DNA from: Planctomycetota bacterium
GTDB lineage: Bacteria; Planctomycetota; Phycisphaerae; Phycisphaerales; UBA1924
Assembly (NCBI GenBank): GCA_018968885.1
Contig: JAGWZK010000011.1
Span: forward strand, 1 to 64,000
DNA length: 64,000 bases
Direction of reading: 5' to 3'
The notes beneath the pieces are model-generated. The model worked only from the letters and a program-made list of their open reading frames with translations, did not search any database and was not told the origin of the DNA. This document shows positions 46,048 through 54,477 of this stretch, piece by piece (the first letter of the stretch is position 1; each line of letters begins with the position of its first letter). The position numbers and the translations under genes were made by a program.

Positions 46048-46053
46048 TATACT
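46048..46053 (+). promoter_or_regulatory. -10 box TATACT, 6 nt before the serine hydrolase lipoprotein
   Basis: TATACT ends 6 nt before the GTG at 46060, so +1 falls on the start codon and supports the GTG. No Shine-Dalgarno. Confidence 0.6.
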
Positions 46054-46059
46054 CCCGGC

Positions 46060-47280
46060 GTGACGACCCTCACTCGCGCACTCTCCATTCTCACGCTATT
46101 CATCAGTCTCACCGTGCTGTTGGTCGGCTGCACGCCACACCAGAAGTCAGCCGGTGTCTACTTCCCCACTGCCACCACTTGGGAACGCCGCGATCCTGTC
46201 TCTCAGGGCTTTGATCCCGCCCTCCTCGCCAGCGCAGTCGCCTGGGCCCAAACTCAAGAAACCGACTGGCCCAAAGATTTCTCCACCCAAGAGAAGATCT
46301 TCGGCCGCCGCCTCGGCCCCATCCCCACCACCCGCGCCTCCACCAACGGCCTCATCATCCGCCACGGCTACATCGTCGCCGAGTTTGGCGACACCGCCGC
46401 TGCAGACCCCACCTACAGCGTTGCCAAAAGCTACCTCGCCACCATCGCCGGACTCACCCTCGATCGCGGCATGATCCCCTTCCTCGATCAACCCTGTGCC
46501 GCGCTCATCCATGATGGTGGCTACGACTCGCCGCACAACTCGGCCATCACTTGGCGGCACCACCTCACCCAGACCAGCGAATGGCAAGGCGAACTTTTCG
46601 GCAAAGACCATCGCTTCATCGGTGAGCGCGAGTATGGCTCGGGGGCGATGACGCCGCGCGAGATCAGGCAACCCGGCACCTACTACGAATACAACGATGT
46701 CCGCATCAACCGCCTCTCCCTCTCGCTGCTGCGCCTCTGGAAACGCCCGCTCCCACAAGTGCTGAAGTCTGAAATCATGGACCCCATCGGCGCATCATCC
46801 ACCTGGCGCTGGATTCCCTATGACAACGCCATGGTCGACATCGATGGCACATCCATGCCCAGCGTCAGTGGCGGCACACGCTGGGGAGGCGGACTGTGGA
46901 TCTCCGCGCAAGACCACGCCCGCTTCGGCCTTCTCATGCTCCGCCAAGGCAATTGGAATGGCAACCAGATTCTCTCGACAAACTGGGTCGCGCAGGCCAC
47001 CACTCCCAACACCTCACCCACCTGCCCCGGCGCACGCCCGGATTACAACATGCTCTGGTGGTTGAACACCACAAGCCGCTGGCCCGCGGCACCAAAGTCC
47101 AGTTACTCCGCACAAGGCGCGGGCGACAACACCATCTGGGTCGATCCCGAACACGATCTGGTTATCGTCTGGCGCTGGCACAAAGGTGGCAACACCAAGG
47201 CAGAGTTCTATAAGAGGGTTCTCGCCGCGCTCACACCTGCGCCGGATAATCACACTCCTCAGGTAGACATTCGTAAGTAA
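46060..47280 (+). CDS. Serine hydrolase lipoprotein (beta-lactamase / class C PBP fold)
   Basis: The 406-residue protein starts (GTG) with a lipoprotein signal ending LLVGC (Cys24). The active-site motifs are SVAK (S120, K123) and YEYNDV in the tyrosine position, with the late part SYSAQGAGDNTIWVDPEHDL where the third box lies. GGGLWISAQDHARFGLLML is typical of the family. It is attached to the envelope and probably acts as an esterase or D-amino-acid peptidase. The substrate is not evident. It stands alone behind a leaderless-type promoter. Confidence 0.85.
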   Translation: MTTLTRALSILTLFISLTVLLVGCTPHQKSAGVYFPTATTWERRDPVSQGFDPALLASAVAWAQTQETDWPKDFSTQEKIFGRRLGPIPTTRASTNGLIIRHGYIVAEFGDTAAADPTYSVAKSYLATIAGLTLDRGMIPFLDQPCAALIHDGGYDSPHNSAITWRHHLTQTSEWQGELFGKDHRFIGEREYGSGAMTPREIRQPGTYYEYNDVRINRLSLSLLRLWKRPLPQVLKSEIMDPIGASSTWRWIPYDNAMVDIDGTSMPSVSGGTRWGGGLWISAQDHARFGLLMLRQGNWNGNQILSTNWVAQATTPNTSPTCPGARPDYNMLWWLNTTSRWPAAPKSSYSAQGAGDNTIWVDPEHDLVIVWRWHKGGNTKAEFYKRVLAALTPAPDNHTPQVDIRK

Positions 47281-47356
47281 GCTGAATCGCGCCGCGCACT
47301 CCCGAGTGTCATTCCGCACGGCCGACGCAAACGCTGGACACGGATTTGCAATTCTT

Positions 47357-47484
47357 CGCCTGTGAAACAGGCGCGCGTTGGTAGCCAGAGGTGAAACCTC
47401 TGGAGAAATATCCCTGACAACGCTTTCCGGCTTCTTTCCTCCCACCCATGAACATGGGTGGACGATGGCAACTCTGGTCACCAG
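47357..47484 (+). repeat. Structured intergenic repeat, full copy with four hairpins
   Basis: Successive perfect hairpins: CGCCTG-TGAAA-CAGGCG (47357-47373), CCAGAGG-TGAAA-CCTCTGG (47385-47403), CCACCCATG/CATGGGTGG (47442-47461) and CTGG-TCA-CCAG (47474-47484). The first two and the linker CGCGTTGGTAG match the copy at 40359-40428. It occupies most of the 47281-47578 gap, which has no supported gene. Function unknown. Confidence 0.65.
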
Positions 47485-47559
47485 TGCTGATGTGCTTTCC
47501 GGATGAGAAAGAGGATTGGTACAGAGAAGAAACCTCATGGCGCACCAAAGCCCCTTTGT

Positions 47560-47580
47560 CTTTTCTGATGCCTGATGCCT
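47560..47580 (+). repeat. Short dispersed repeat (CTTTTCTGATGCCTGATGCCT)-type, copy 1
   Basis: A 21-nt sequence made of CTTTTCTG followed by two ATGCCTG-like units recurs with one change at 51990-52010. Both copies are at gene ends. Chance cannot be excluded. Confidence 0.4.
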
Positions 47581-48148
47581 AATGCCCTGTGCCTTGCCTT
47601 TCTTTAATCATCACCGTGATCTCATCCAATCGCGCGACAATCCGGTTCAACGCCATCAAGACTTGGTCATCACTGCTCGCCGGCGGCGAGGTGCCGCGTG
47701 CCTGCGCCCTCAAGTGCTCGCGAGCTTCCAGAATCCGATTGCGAAACTCATGCGCATCGATGATGCCGGTCAGTTGCATGTCGTGGGCCTGCCCCGCGCT
47801 GTGCCCAGCAGTCTCAAACTTCAACGTCGCCAGATGAAACTTCTTGAGGATCGGCCCCTCGATAAACGTCACATCCTGAATGTTCTCCAGAGGAATCGTC
47901 TTCTCCACCTGAAACAGAATCCCCTTGCGGAAGCGCAGGGTCTTGTCGCTCAATTCGCACAGTAGTTTGTGAAAGTAGTGCCCGGCCCACCACTGCCCTA
48001 CACCACAGAACCAGACGATCGCAAGCGGTATGCCGATGATGGTGCAGCACATCGTCAATCCGATCGTCACGACCAGATACGGTCGATACAGCGGGTTGAG
48101 TTTGGCAGTGATGGGAAGTGAGTTCGACGCGGCGGGGAGTGCAGCCAT
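47579..48148 (-). CDS. Bacterial PH-domain membrane protein (YdbS-like)
   Basis: The 189-residue protein has two membrane helices at ~22-60 (LYRPYLVVTIGLTMCCTIIG, PLAIVWFCGVGQWWAGHYF). A bPH2 domain follows, with the family pattern CELSDKTLRFRKGILFQVEK, TIPLENIQDVTFIEGPI and ATLKFETAG. The C-terminal helix (LMALNRIVARLDEITVMIKE) may oligomerise. Related proteins sit in the inner membrane and have no settled function. An in-frame ATG at 48367 is too far upstream; the ATG at 48148 matches the family start and has a TACCAT box 9 nt away. Confidence 0.85.
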   Translation of the reverse strand: MAALPAASNSLPITAKLNPLYRPYLVVTIGLTMCCTIIGIPLAIVWFCGVGQWWAGHYFHKLLCELSDKTLRFRKGILFQVEKTIPLENIQDVTFIEGPILKKFHLATLKFETAGHSAGQAHDMQLTGIIDAHEFRNRILEAREHLRAQARGTSPPASSDDQVLMALNRIVARLDEITVMIKERQGTGH

Positions 48149-48157
48149 AGAGAAGTG

Positions 48158-48163
48158 ATGGTA
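48158..48163 (-). promoter_or_regulatory. Possible -10 box TACCAT, 9 nt before the PH-domain gene
   Basis: It fits the TANNNT pattern at the upper end of the spacing range. No Shine-Dalgarno is visible. Confidence 0.4.
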
Positions 48164-48311
48164 TCGGTGTGGATAGAAGTGCCATCGGACTGCCCCAGCG
48201 GATACGCCCGTGCGCGTTGCACCTCTCGCTGACCGGCGAAACCTGCGGTGAGTGTCACTCCACCAGATCAATGCGATCCGCCAATCAACTTCCAACACCA
48301 TGTGCGAACAA

Positions 48312-48335
48312 GAAAAGCGAGGCGTGATGCCTCGC
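48312..48335 (-). terminator. Terminator of the truncated GC-dockerin gene
   Basis: The stem GCGAGGC-ATCAC-GCCTCGC is followed on the minus strand by TTTTCTTGTT. It lies 32 nt after the dockerin stop. Confidence 0.75.
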
Positions 48336-48366
48336 CTTTCGCATGTCTCATGATGATGGTTCTTCA

Positions 48367-49563
48367 TCAGCAGCCGATGCTGAATTCCTGTACAAAGTCC
48401 AGGTAATCGAACAAGTCAACAACACCATCGTTGTTGAAATCCGCCGGGCCGGCGGGGCCCGGGAACGTGAGCGTGGCGGGGGCGCTGCCAAGGGGAAGAT
48501 CGTTGCACGAGCCGGTCACGATGCACACGTACGAGCCGGCATCGCTGGGCTGCAGGTTGGAGAGGTGCAGGATCGGTGTCGCCGCCGTCGGGTTGGCGAC
48601 GATGTCCAGCGGCACGCCGTCCTTCTGCCAGCGGAAGGTGACCGCGCCCAGCGCCGAAGCACTGAGGTCGAAGACCGCCGTGCCCCCGACGACCGTGAGC
48701 ATCGGGGCGGGTTGCCTCGCGAACGCCGGCAGCGTGCCGGGAACGGCGTACGCCACGAGGTTCTGGGAGTTGGCCTGTGCGAGTGTGCCACCGACCCAGA
48801 CCAGCCCGCTCGGGAGCACCAGGATCGCCCGCACCTCACCATTGACTCCGCCCGCGAACGACGCGGAGGAGCCCAGCGGCGCCGGATCGGGGCGATAGCG
48901 TTCGAGAAGCTGGGTCTGCCGACCACCCACCAGCACCGACCCGTCCGGGAGGGTTGCCAGCGCGAGGGTACCGAAGACGTCTTCTGCGGAGAATCGCGTC
49001 CACGTCTGCGTCGCCGAGTTGAACCGGAAAAGACCCCAGTCCGAGCCGTGCAGCAAGTCGCCGCCGGGCAGTTCCATCAAGGCGTACACCAGATCGAGAA
49101 CCCCACCGCCCACCGCCGACCACGCGCCGGTCGAAGGTCGGTAGCGGGCGATGTTCCCGGCGGGCACGCCGCCCGCCGTCGTGAAACGTCCGCCAACGAG
49201 AACATCGCCGCTCGCGGTAAGGGCCAATGACGCCACCGTCGGCACGGATCCCCCCGTGATACCACCAACGCTCTGCCACGTGTTGGTCGCCGGGCGGTAG
49301 ATCGCGATGTTCTGCGCGGCCACACCGGGCCCGACCGACGTGAACGTCCCGCCCACCACCACATCGCCGCTTGGCAGCGTCAGCAGAGCCGCGACACTCG
49401 TACCGCTCACACCGCCCGCCATCGTCGACCAAGCCCCCGTCGCATCGATGTAGCGGGCGATCCGGCCAACCCCGGCCGCCCCCGCGGTGCTGAAGTCGCC
49501 GCGGACGATGACATCGCCGCCGACTTCGCTCAGCCGCGACCGACCACGTTGACAGCAGACTGA
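48367..49563 (-). pseudogene. N-terminally truncated GC-type dockerin protein with beta-propeller repeats
   Basis: From 49563 the frame is open to 48367, but it has no start codon before the ATG at 49422, which lies inside a repeat, and no signal peptide. The sequence has kelch/delta-60-like repeats (GDVVVGGTFTSVG, GDVLVGGRFTTAGGVPAGNI, GSVLVGGRQTQ). An immunoglobulin-like domain follows (VVGGTAVFDLSASALGAVTF, LQPSDAGSYVCIVTGSC), then one dockerin-like repeat (DFNNDGVVDLFDYLDF) and a final GC. A neighbouring frame upstream (LISLLSTWSVAA) hints at a frameshift near 49540. It lacks its 5' part; probably not secreted in this form. GC content is higher than its surroundings. Confidence 0.65.
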
Positions 49564-49733
49564 TCAGTTCATCCGTCGCGACATCGATCAGACGACTCCA
49601 GCGCCGAACCCATCGTTTCTTGCTTCACAACACACGATTCCCAGCTTTCCCCCTCCCCCCATACCATCCCCCCGTCTGACGCGCAACCCCATACCCCGCC
49701 CCGAAAAGGGCTGAGATGGATACGGAGAATCGC

Positions 49734-51899
49734 ATGTCCACAAAGATGGTTCTGTCCGCACTCTTGATGTCGGCCACAGCGCTGGCCTCAGGCCCCGCCA
49801 CCATGCCGCAAACAGAAAAACGTCCCGTCAAAGAGACCATTCACGGTGTCGAGATCATCGACAACTACCGCTGGCTCGAGGGGGACAACTCCGATCCCAA
49901 GCAAATGGGAAAGGTCAATGACGAGGTCGGCAAGTGGACCGACGCCCAGAACGCCTACACCCGCTCCATCCTCGACAACCTCCCCGGCCGCGCGGAACTC
50001 GAATCCAAGATGCGCCCCCTGATGGAGATCGGTTCGGTCTCCTCGCCCACGATGCGCGGCAACAAGTACTTCTACTCCCGCCGCGAAGGCACCCAGTCGC
50101 AATCCATTCTCTATGTGCGCGAAGGGTACAAAGGCGCAGACAAGCTCCTCATCGATCCCACCAAGATCGCTGCCGACGGCCTGACCACCCTCTCGGGTTC
50201 TTGGCCCAGCCATGATGGCAAGCTGCTGGCCTACGGAACGTACCGTAGCGGTGACGAAAATACCACCGTCTACATCATGGATGTCGACACCGGCAAGATG
50301 CTCCCCGATGTCGTCCCCGGCAAGGTCCAAAGCGTCGAGTGGATGCCCGATGCCAGTGGATTCTTCTATCGCAACCTCTCTGATGTGAAGAACCCCTACT
50401 CCGGCCAGATCATGTTCCACAAGTTGGGAACATCGGTCTCTGAAGACAAGCTCCTCTTCCGTCAATACACCCCCGAAGAGAACAAGAAGCTCGCTACCAC
50501 CTGGGGCCCCAGTGGCAACGTCGACAAAGACTGCAAGTGGATGGTCCTCACCTATTGGACCGGCACCAGCAGCAACGACATCTGGATCGTCAATCTCGAT
50601 CACTGGCGCAAGACCGGTGAATTCAAGAAGGTCGAGATCTCCGTCGGAGCCGATGCCACCTTTGCCGGTGGTGTCGTCGATGGCGTCCTCTATGTCCAGA
50701 CCAATCACAAGGCACCCAACTACAAAGTCATCGCGATTGACCCGGCCAACCCCGAAAAGGCCAACTGGAAGGACATCATCCCCGAGAAGTCCGATGCGGT
50801 GCTCCAGTCCTTCTCTGTCGCCAAGGGCGTGATCGTCGCCGATTACATGGCCAAGGCCATGACTCGCATCGAACTCCTCGATAAGTCTGGCAAGCTCATC
50901 AGCCAGCTCAAACTGCCGCAGGATGTCGGCTCTGCCGGTGTCGCCACCGAGGAAGACCGCACCGAGGCCTACCTCTCTTTCACCAGTTACAACTACCCCT
51001 CCACCATCTTTAAGGTCGATCTGGCCAAGCCCACCGCCGAGCCCGAACTGTGGGAACGCCCCGCTGTTCCCGTCGACCCCACCATCGCCGAGACCAAGCA
51101 GGTCACCTACGTCTCCAAGGATGGCACGCCCGTCACGATGTTCATCGTGCACAAGAAGGGCCTGAAGCTCGACGGCACCAACCCCACCATCCTCAACGGC
51201 TACGGCGGCTTCAACCTCTCCATGCAGCCCGGCTTCTCCGCCACCATCTTCCCATGGATCGAAGCGGGCGGCGTCTACGCCGTCCCGAATCTCCGTGGCG
51301 GCGGTGAATACGGCAAAAACTGGCACGAGGCGGGCATGCTCGGCCGCAAGCAGAATGTCTTTGATGACATGATCTCTGCAGCCGAGTTCCTCGTCCGTGA
51401 GAAGTACACCAATCCCCAGAAACTCGCGGCGACCGGCGGTTCTAATGGCGGCCTGCTCATGGGCGCCATGATGACGCAACGCCCTGACCTGTTCAAGGCC
51501 ATCATCTGCGCTGTGCCGCTGCTCGACATGGTCCGCTATCAGGACTTCCTAATGGCTCGCTACTGGGTGCCGGAATACGGCGATGCAGTTGCCAACAAGG
51601 AGCACTTCCAGTGGATCCACGCCTACAGCCCCTACCACCGCATCAAGCAGGGCACCAAGTACCCTGCCGCGTTGATCACGGCTGGTGAGAATGACACGCG
51701 CGTGCACCCCTTGCACGCCCGCAAGATGGCCGCGGCGATGCAGGCCGCGACCGCGAGCGATCAGAAGGATGCCCCCATCCTCTGCTGGGTCGATCGCGAT
51801 GCCGGCCACGGCCAGGGCAAGCCGCTGAACCTCCGCATCCGCGATGTCGTCGATCAGCGTATATTCATCATGTGGCAGCTCGGCATGCTCAATAAGTAA
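49734..51899 (+). CDS. Secreted prolyl oligopeptidase (S9A family)
   Basis: The 721-residue protein has a signal peptide (MSTKMVLSALLMSATALASG). An N-terminal segment RPVKETIHGVEIIDNYRWLE, a seven-bladed propeller and a C-terminal alpha/beta hydrolase domain follow. The nucleophile is in ATGGSNGGLLMGA (Ser near 570), and the His is in DRDAGHGQGKP. LRGGGEYGKNWHEAGML is also diagnostic. It cleaves after proline in short peptides, in the periplasm or outside. The ATG at 49734 has GGAG eight bases ahead; an ATG at 49716 is less well placed. A strong terminator follows. Confidence 0.93.
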   Translation: MSTKMVLSALLMSATALASGPATMPQTEKRPVKETIHGVEIIDNYRWLEGDNSDPKQMGKVNDEVGKWTDAQNAYTRSILDNLPGRAELESKMRPLMEIGSVSSPTMRGNKYFYSRREGTQSQSILYVREGYKGADKLLIDPTKIAADGLTTLSGSWPSHDGKLLAYGTYRSGDENTTVYIMDVDTGKMLPDVVPGKVQSVEWMPDASGFFYRNLSDVKNPYSGQIMFHKLGTSVSEDKLLFRQYTPEENKKLATTWGPSGNVDKDCKWMVLTYWTGTSSNDIWIVNLDHWRKTGEFKKVEISVGADATFAGGVVDGVLYVQTNHKAPNYKVIAIDPANPEKANWKDIIPEKSDAVLQSFSVAKGVIVADYMAKAMTRIELLDKSGKLISQLKLPQDVGSAGVATEEDRTEAYLSFTSYNYPSTIFKVDLAKPTAEPELWERPAVPVDPTIAETKQVTYVSKDGTPVTMFIVHKKGLKLDGTNPTILNGYGGFNLSMQPGFSATIFPWIEAGGVYAVPNLRGGGEYGKNWHEAGMLGRKQNVFDDMISAAEFLVREKYTNPQKLAATGGSNGGLLMGAMMTQRPDLFKAIICAVPLLDMVRYQDFLMARYWVPEYGDAVANKEHFQWIHAYSPYHRIKQGTKYPAALITAGENDTRVHPLHARKMAAAMQAATASDQKDAPILCWVDRDAGHGQGKPLNLRIRDVVDQRIFIMWQLGMLNK

Positions 51900-51928
51900 G
51901 TGCTGAGTGCTGAGTGCTGAGAAAAACC

Positions 51929-51965
51929 AAACCCCGAGTCGCAGGACTCGGGGTTTTTCTTTGTT
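51929..51965 (+). terminator. Intrinsic terminator after prolyl oligopeptidase
   Basis: The stem ACCCCGAGTC-GCAG-GACTCGGGGT is followed by TTTTCTTTG. Three TGAGTGC-type units (51900-51921) stand just before it. Confidence 0.85.
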
Positions 51966-51989
51966 CCCATTCAACGAAGGGTCCTACTG

Positions 51990-52010
51990 CTTTTCTAATG
52001 CCTGATGCCT
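51990..52010 (+). repeat. Short dispersed repeat, copy 2
   Basis: It matches 47560-47580 at 20 of 21 positions (TAATG here, TGATG there). Confidence 0.4.
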
Positions 52011-52151
52011 GCCACTCCACCACCACCTGCACCCACATCGCGTTCACGAACCGCCCCATCTTGCCCTTGATTCCCGTCACCATCAACAACGAAAGATCTC
52101 AATCGGCTACTGATCGACAGAACCAACCTGCGGCACTACCCGCTTTCCGCG

Positions 52152-52157
52152 TACTCT
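52152..52157 (+). promoter_or_regulatory. -10 box TACTCT, 6 nt before the DtxR-family regulator
   Basis: The gap of 6 nt puts +1 on the ATG at 52164 and argues against the GTG at 52161 as start. The gap 51966-52151 holds nothing else apart from the short repeat. Confidence 0.55.
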
Positions 52158-52163
52158 TGAGTG

Positions 52164-52850
52164 ATGGCCTCTGAAACCGTCGAAAACTACCTCAAAGCTC
52201 TGCACACCCTCTGCGAGGAATCGCCCACCGGCGAGGCCGGACTCGCCAAACTCGCCACGCTGCTGGGCGTGACCAAGGGCACCGCCACCAGCATGGTCAA
52301 GCGGCTGGTCGCGATGAAACTCGCCAAGGCCCAGCGATACGGCGGCATCACGCTCACGGCATCCGGCAAAGCCGCGGCTCTCGACGTCCTCCGCCGCCAC
52401 CGGCTGATCGAGACTTTTTTGGTTCATACCTTGGGCTTTGATTGGTCCGAGGTCCACGCTGAGGCCGAGCGGCTCGAACACGCCGTTTCACCTCGACTGC
52501 TCGACCGCCTCGATGTATTCCTCGGTCGCCCCACTGCCGACCCGCATGGCGACCCCATTCCCGATGCCAAGGGCCGCATTCCCGGTGGCAATAGCACGCG
52601 CACTCCCGCCCGCCCGCTTTCTGAGTGCGCCAAGGGCAGCCGCGTGCGCATCGCCCGCATCCGCAACCAGTCCGAGTCCTTCCTCAAACTCCTCGATGCC
52701 CACAAAATCAGACCGGGCACGATCGTCACCGTCACCACCATCGACCCCGTCGCCGGCACCTTGGAACTCTCCACCACCCCTGCTTCCGCCCGCACGAAGC
52801 CACTCGTACTCAGCACTGCTTCAGCAGAGGGGATTGCGGTAGAGGGATGA
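52164..52850 (+). CDS. DtxR/MntR-family metal-dependent regulator
   Basis: The 228-residue protein has a winged helix (residues ~1-65; ETVENYLKALHTLCEE, LAKLATLLGVTKGTATSMVK), a dimerisation and metal-binding domain (~66-135; RRHRLIETFLVHTLGFDWSE, EAERLEHAVSPRLLDRLD with the usual His and Glu ligands) and a C-terminal SH3-like FeoA domain (~150-225). Such proteins bind Mn(II) or Fe(II) and repress metal uptake genes. No transporter is adjacent, so targets are elsewhere. The retained metal ligands suggest it is functional. Confidence 0.9.
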   Translation: MASETVENYLKALHTLCEESPTGEAGLAKLATLLGVTKGTATSMVKRLVAMKLAKAQRYGGITLTASGKAAALDVLRRHRLIETFLVHTLGFDWSEVHAEAERLEHAVSPRLLDRLDVFLGRPTADPHGDPIPDAKGRIPGGNSTRTPARPLSECAKGSRVRIARIRNQSESFLKLLDAHKIRPGTIVTVTTIDPVAGTLELSTTPASARTKPLVLSTASAEGIAVEG

Positions 52851-52861
52851 GTGAATAAAGT

Positions 52862-52900
52862 GCAAAAACAACAGAAGCCCGGCAAGCGCCGAGCTTCTGC
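52862..52900 (-). terminator. Terminator of tRNA-Asp
   Basis: The stem CAGAAGC..CGGC/GCCG..GCTTCTG is followed on the minus strand by TTGTTTTTG. It lies directly after the tRNA and also behind the convergent DtxR gene. Confidence 0.7.
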
Positions 52901-52907
52901 ATTCAAA

Positions 52908-52981
52908 CGAGGCGGACGGGACTCGAACCCGCAACCACTGGATCGACAGTCCAGTACTCTAACCAATTGAGCTACCGCCCC
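52908..52981 (-). tRNA. tRNA-Asp (anticodon GTC)
   Basis: The 74-nt cloverleaf has acceptor arm GGGGCGG/CCGCCTC with one G-U pair, D arm with AGCTCAATTGGTTAGAGT, anticodon arm CTGGA-CTGTCGA-TCCAG with anticodon GTC, and T arm GCGGGTTCGAGTCCCGT. The discriminator base is G as expected for Asp. CCA is not encoded. Confidence 0.97.
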
Positions 52982-53139
52982 GGCATTCACTTGTCAGGCC
53001 TTGCGGCCCGGTCCAGCAACCGCGCTTTCGCGGCAATTACAGGAAGGGAAATGTAGACCGATTCCGCCCGGCGTCAAGTCTTTCGACCCATACAGCAAGC
53101 CAAAACCGTCCGAGAATTCACCTACTCAACACCAATGCG

Positions 53140-53355
53140 TTACTTGGCGTCGGCCTTCTTGAGGACGATCTTGTGGGCTTCCTGCATCTGGAGTGCGTTG
53201 CCGTCCTTGCCGACCTTGCTCGCGCCCTGATACACAAAGGCCACTGCCACACCCAGGCACACCGTCGCGACCGCAGCGAGAGCGGTATACGCATCCGGGG
53301 AGGCCCCCCGACGCATCCGCATTCCGCCCGGCATCTGCATTCCCATCTGGCTCAT
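53140..53355 (-). CDS. Small single-helix membrane protein
   Basis: The 71-residue protein starts with a Met/Gly/Arg-rich stretch (MSQMGMQMPGGMRMRRG), has one membrane helix (~22-43; AYTALAAVATVCLGVAVAFVY) and ends in a charged, lysine-rich tail. AAAGGAGTG before the ATG is a strong ribosome binding site. It lies 38 bp after the coiled-coil envelope gene on the same strand and is probably its operon partner. No family recognised. Confidence 0.75.
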   Translation of the reverse strand: MSQMGMQMPGGMRMRRGASPDAYTALAAVATVCLGVAVAFVYQGASKVGKDGNALQMQEAHKIVLKKADAK

Positions 53356-53393
53356 GGATTCACTCCTTTTCGTAGCGTCTCGTTGAACCAGAC

Positions 53394-54263
53394 TCAGTTT
53401 CCGATGCGGCTCAGAATCATGTCGCTGGTCGACACGGCTCCGTTGCTGCCCGTCAGCGTCACCTTGGCGATGGCGTGCTTCAGATCGGTCTTGACCACGG
53501 TCAAGGTGCCGACGAAGTCATTGCCACGGACGACGTAGAACTTCATGTTGTCGCGGACATTGTCCGCCGAACCAACGTTGATCTTCACGAGCGTTGCGCC
53601 TGTGGCGGCGTCGCTGCCAACCTCATCGACGCGGCCGCGGATGATCGGGCCGGAGAAGGTGAAGGCCTCGCTGTTTCCAGCGGCGGTCTTGGTCGCGGTC
53701 GCGCCGCTCAGGGCGTTCTCAAGACCAGTGCGGGCCTCGGCGAGCTGCTCTTGCAGCGAACGCAGACTCTGCTCAAGCACTTCGCGCTTGGCTTCCAAGT
53801 CGCTGATGCGATCGCCCATTTCATTCTTTTCACGCTGTGAACGCTGCTCGTTGCCGCGGAGCGTGGTGGTCTCATCGCGATACGACTGGATCAGCGACGC
53901 CTGCGTGCGGGCGGTGATCTGCAGTTCATCGAGCTTGCTCATCGCCAGGCGACGCTCATCTTCTGCCGAGTTCTTGCCCAAGAGCAGTTTGGCATTCTCA
54001 CTCTGCAGCTGGCTCACCTGCGCCTGAAGCGAGGTGATGTCGCGGCCGAGGACGGCCACCTTGGCATTCAGTTCCGCGCGCTCAGAGCCGAACTTGGACT
54101 CTGCACCCGAAGCCAGAGCCTCGGCGGATGTGCGGCGTGCCTGCTCGTCGTAGTAATCGCCCACGATCTTGTCGGCGTTGCTCGAATATGCAATCGTCAA
54201 CGCAGAAAGAAGAACGGCCAGAACAGCGGCGGCGAGAACAAATGCTTTGGTCAACCAGTGCAC
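53394..54263 (-). CDS. Membrane-anchored coiled-coil protein with C-terminal beta domain
   Basis: Starting at the GTG at 54263, which has AAGGAG seven bases ahead, the protein has 289 residues. An ATG 15 bp upstream would place the Shine-Dalgarno inside the gene. A signal anchor (VLAAAVLAVLLSALTIAY) is followed by ~130 residues of coiled coil (NAKVAVLGRDITSLQAQVSQ, LEAKREVLEQSLRSLQEQL). A beta-rich domain ends the protein (IIRGRVDEV, LVKINVGSADNVRDNMKFYV, DFVGTLTVVK). The coil-plus-beta layout resembles MreC, but no mreB or mreD is near. A structural role in the periplasm is likely. Confidence 0.8.
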   Translation of the reverse strand: MHWLTKAFVLAAAVLAVLLSALTIAYSSNADKIVGDYYDEQARRTSAEALASGAESKFGSERAELNAKVAVLGRDITSLQAQVSQLQSENAKLLLGKNSAEDERRLAMSKLDELQITARTQASLIQSYRDETTTLRGNEQRSQREKNEMGDRISDLEAKREVLEQSLRSLQEQLAEARTGLENALSGATATKTAAGNSEAFTFSGPIIRGRVDEVGSDAATGATLVKINVGSADNVRDNMKFYVVRGNDFVGTLTVVKTDLKHAIAKVTLTGSNGAVSTSDMILSRIGN

Positions 54264-54477
54264 GCGACACTCCTTCATTCATCCGATCACGCCCACGCAT
54301 GACCGGCTCCAGATTTTCTGAATCACGACAACCACGGCATCCTGCCGCGGCATCGTCCTCCTCTTTATACCACCAAACCGCACTCGAAGGTGCGTCAGGG
54401 TTGGGATAAAGCCGGGTGGGATCTCCCCTCCGGATTGGGGCCCCAGTGTATTAGCCGAAACCGCTCCGGGCGTCAAA

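Noticed and set aside
40253..47484. CRISPR array suggested by repeated hairpins
   Set aside because: Copies are few, unequal in length, 7 kb apart and not separated by regular spacers; no cas gene is present.
49788..51479. 563-residue minus-strand frame
   Set aside because: It is antisense to prolyl oligopeptidase; composition and lack of motifs mark it as a shadow.
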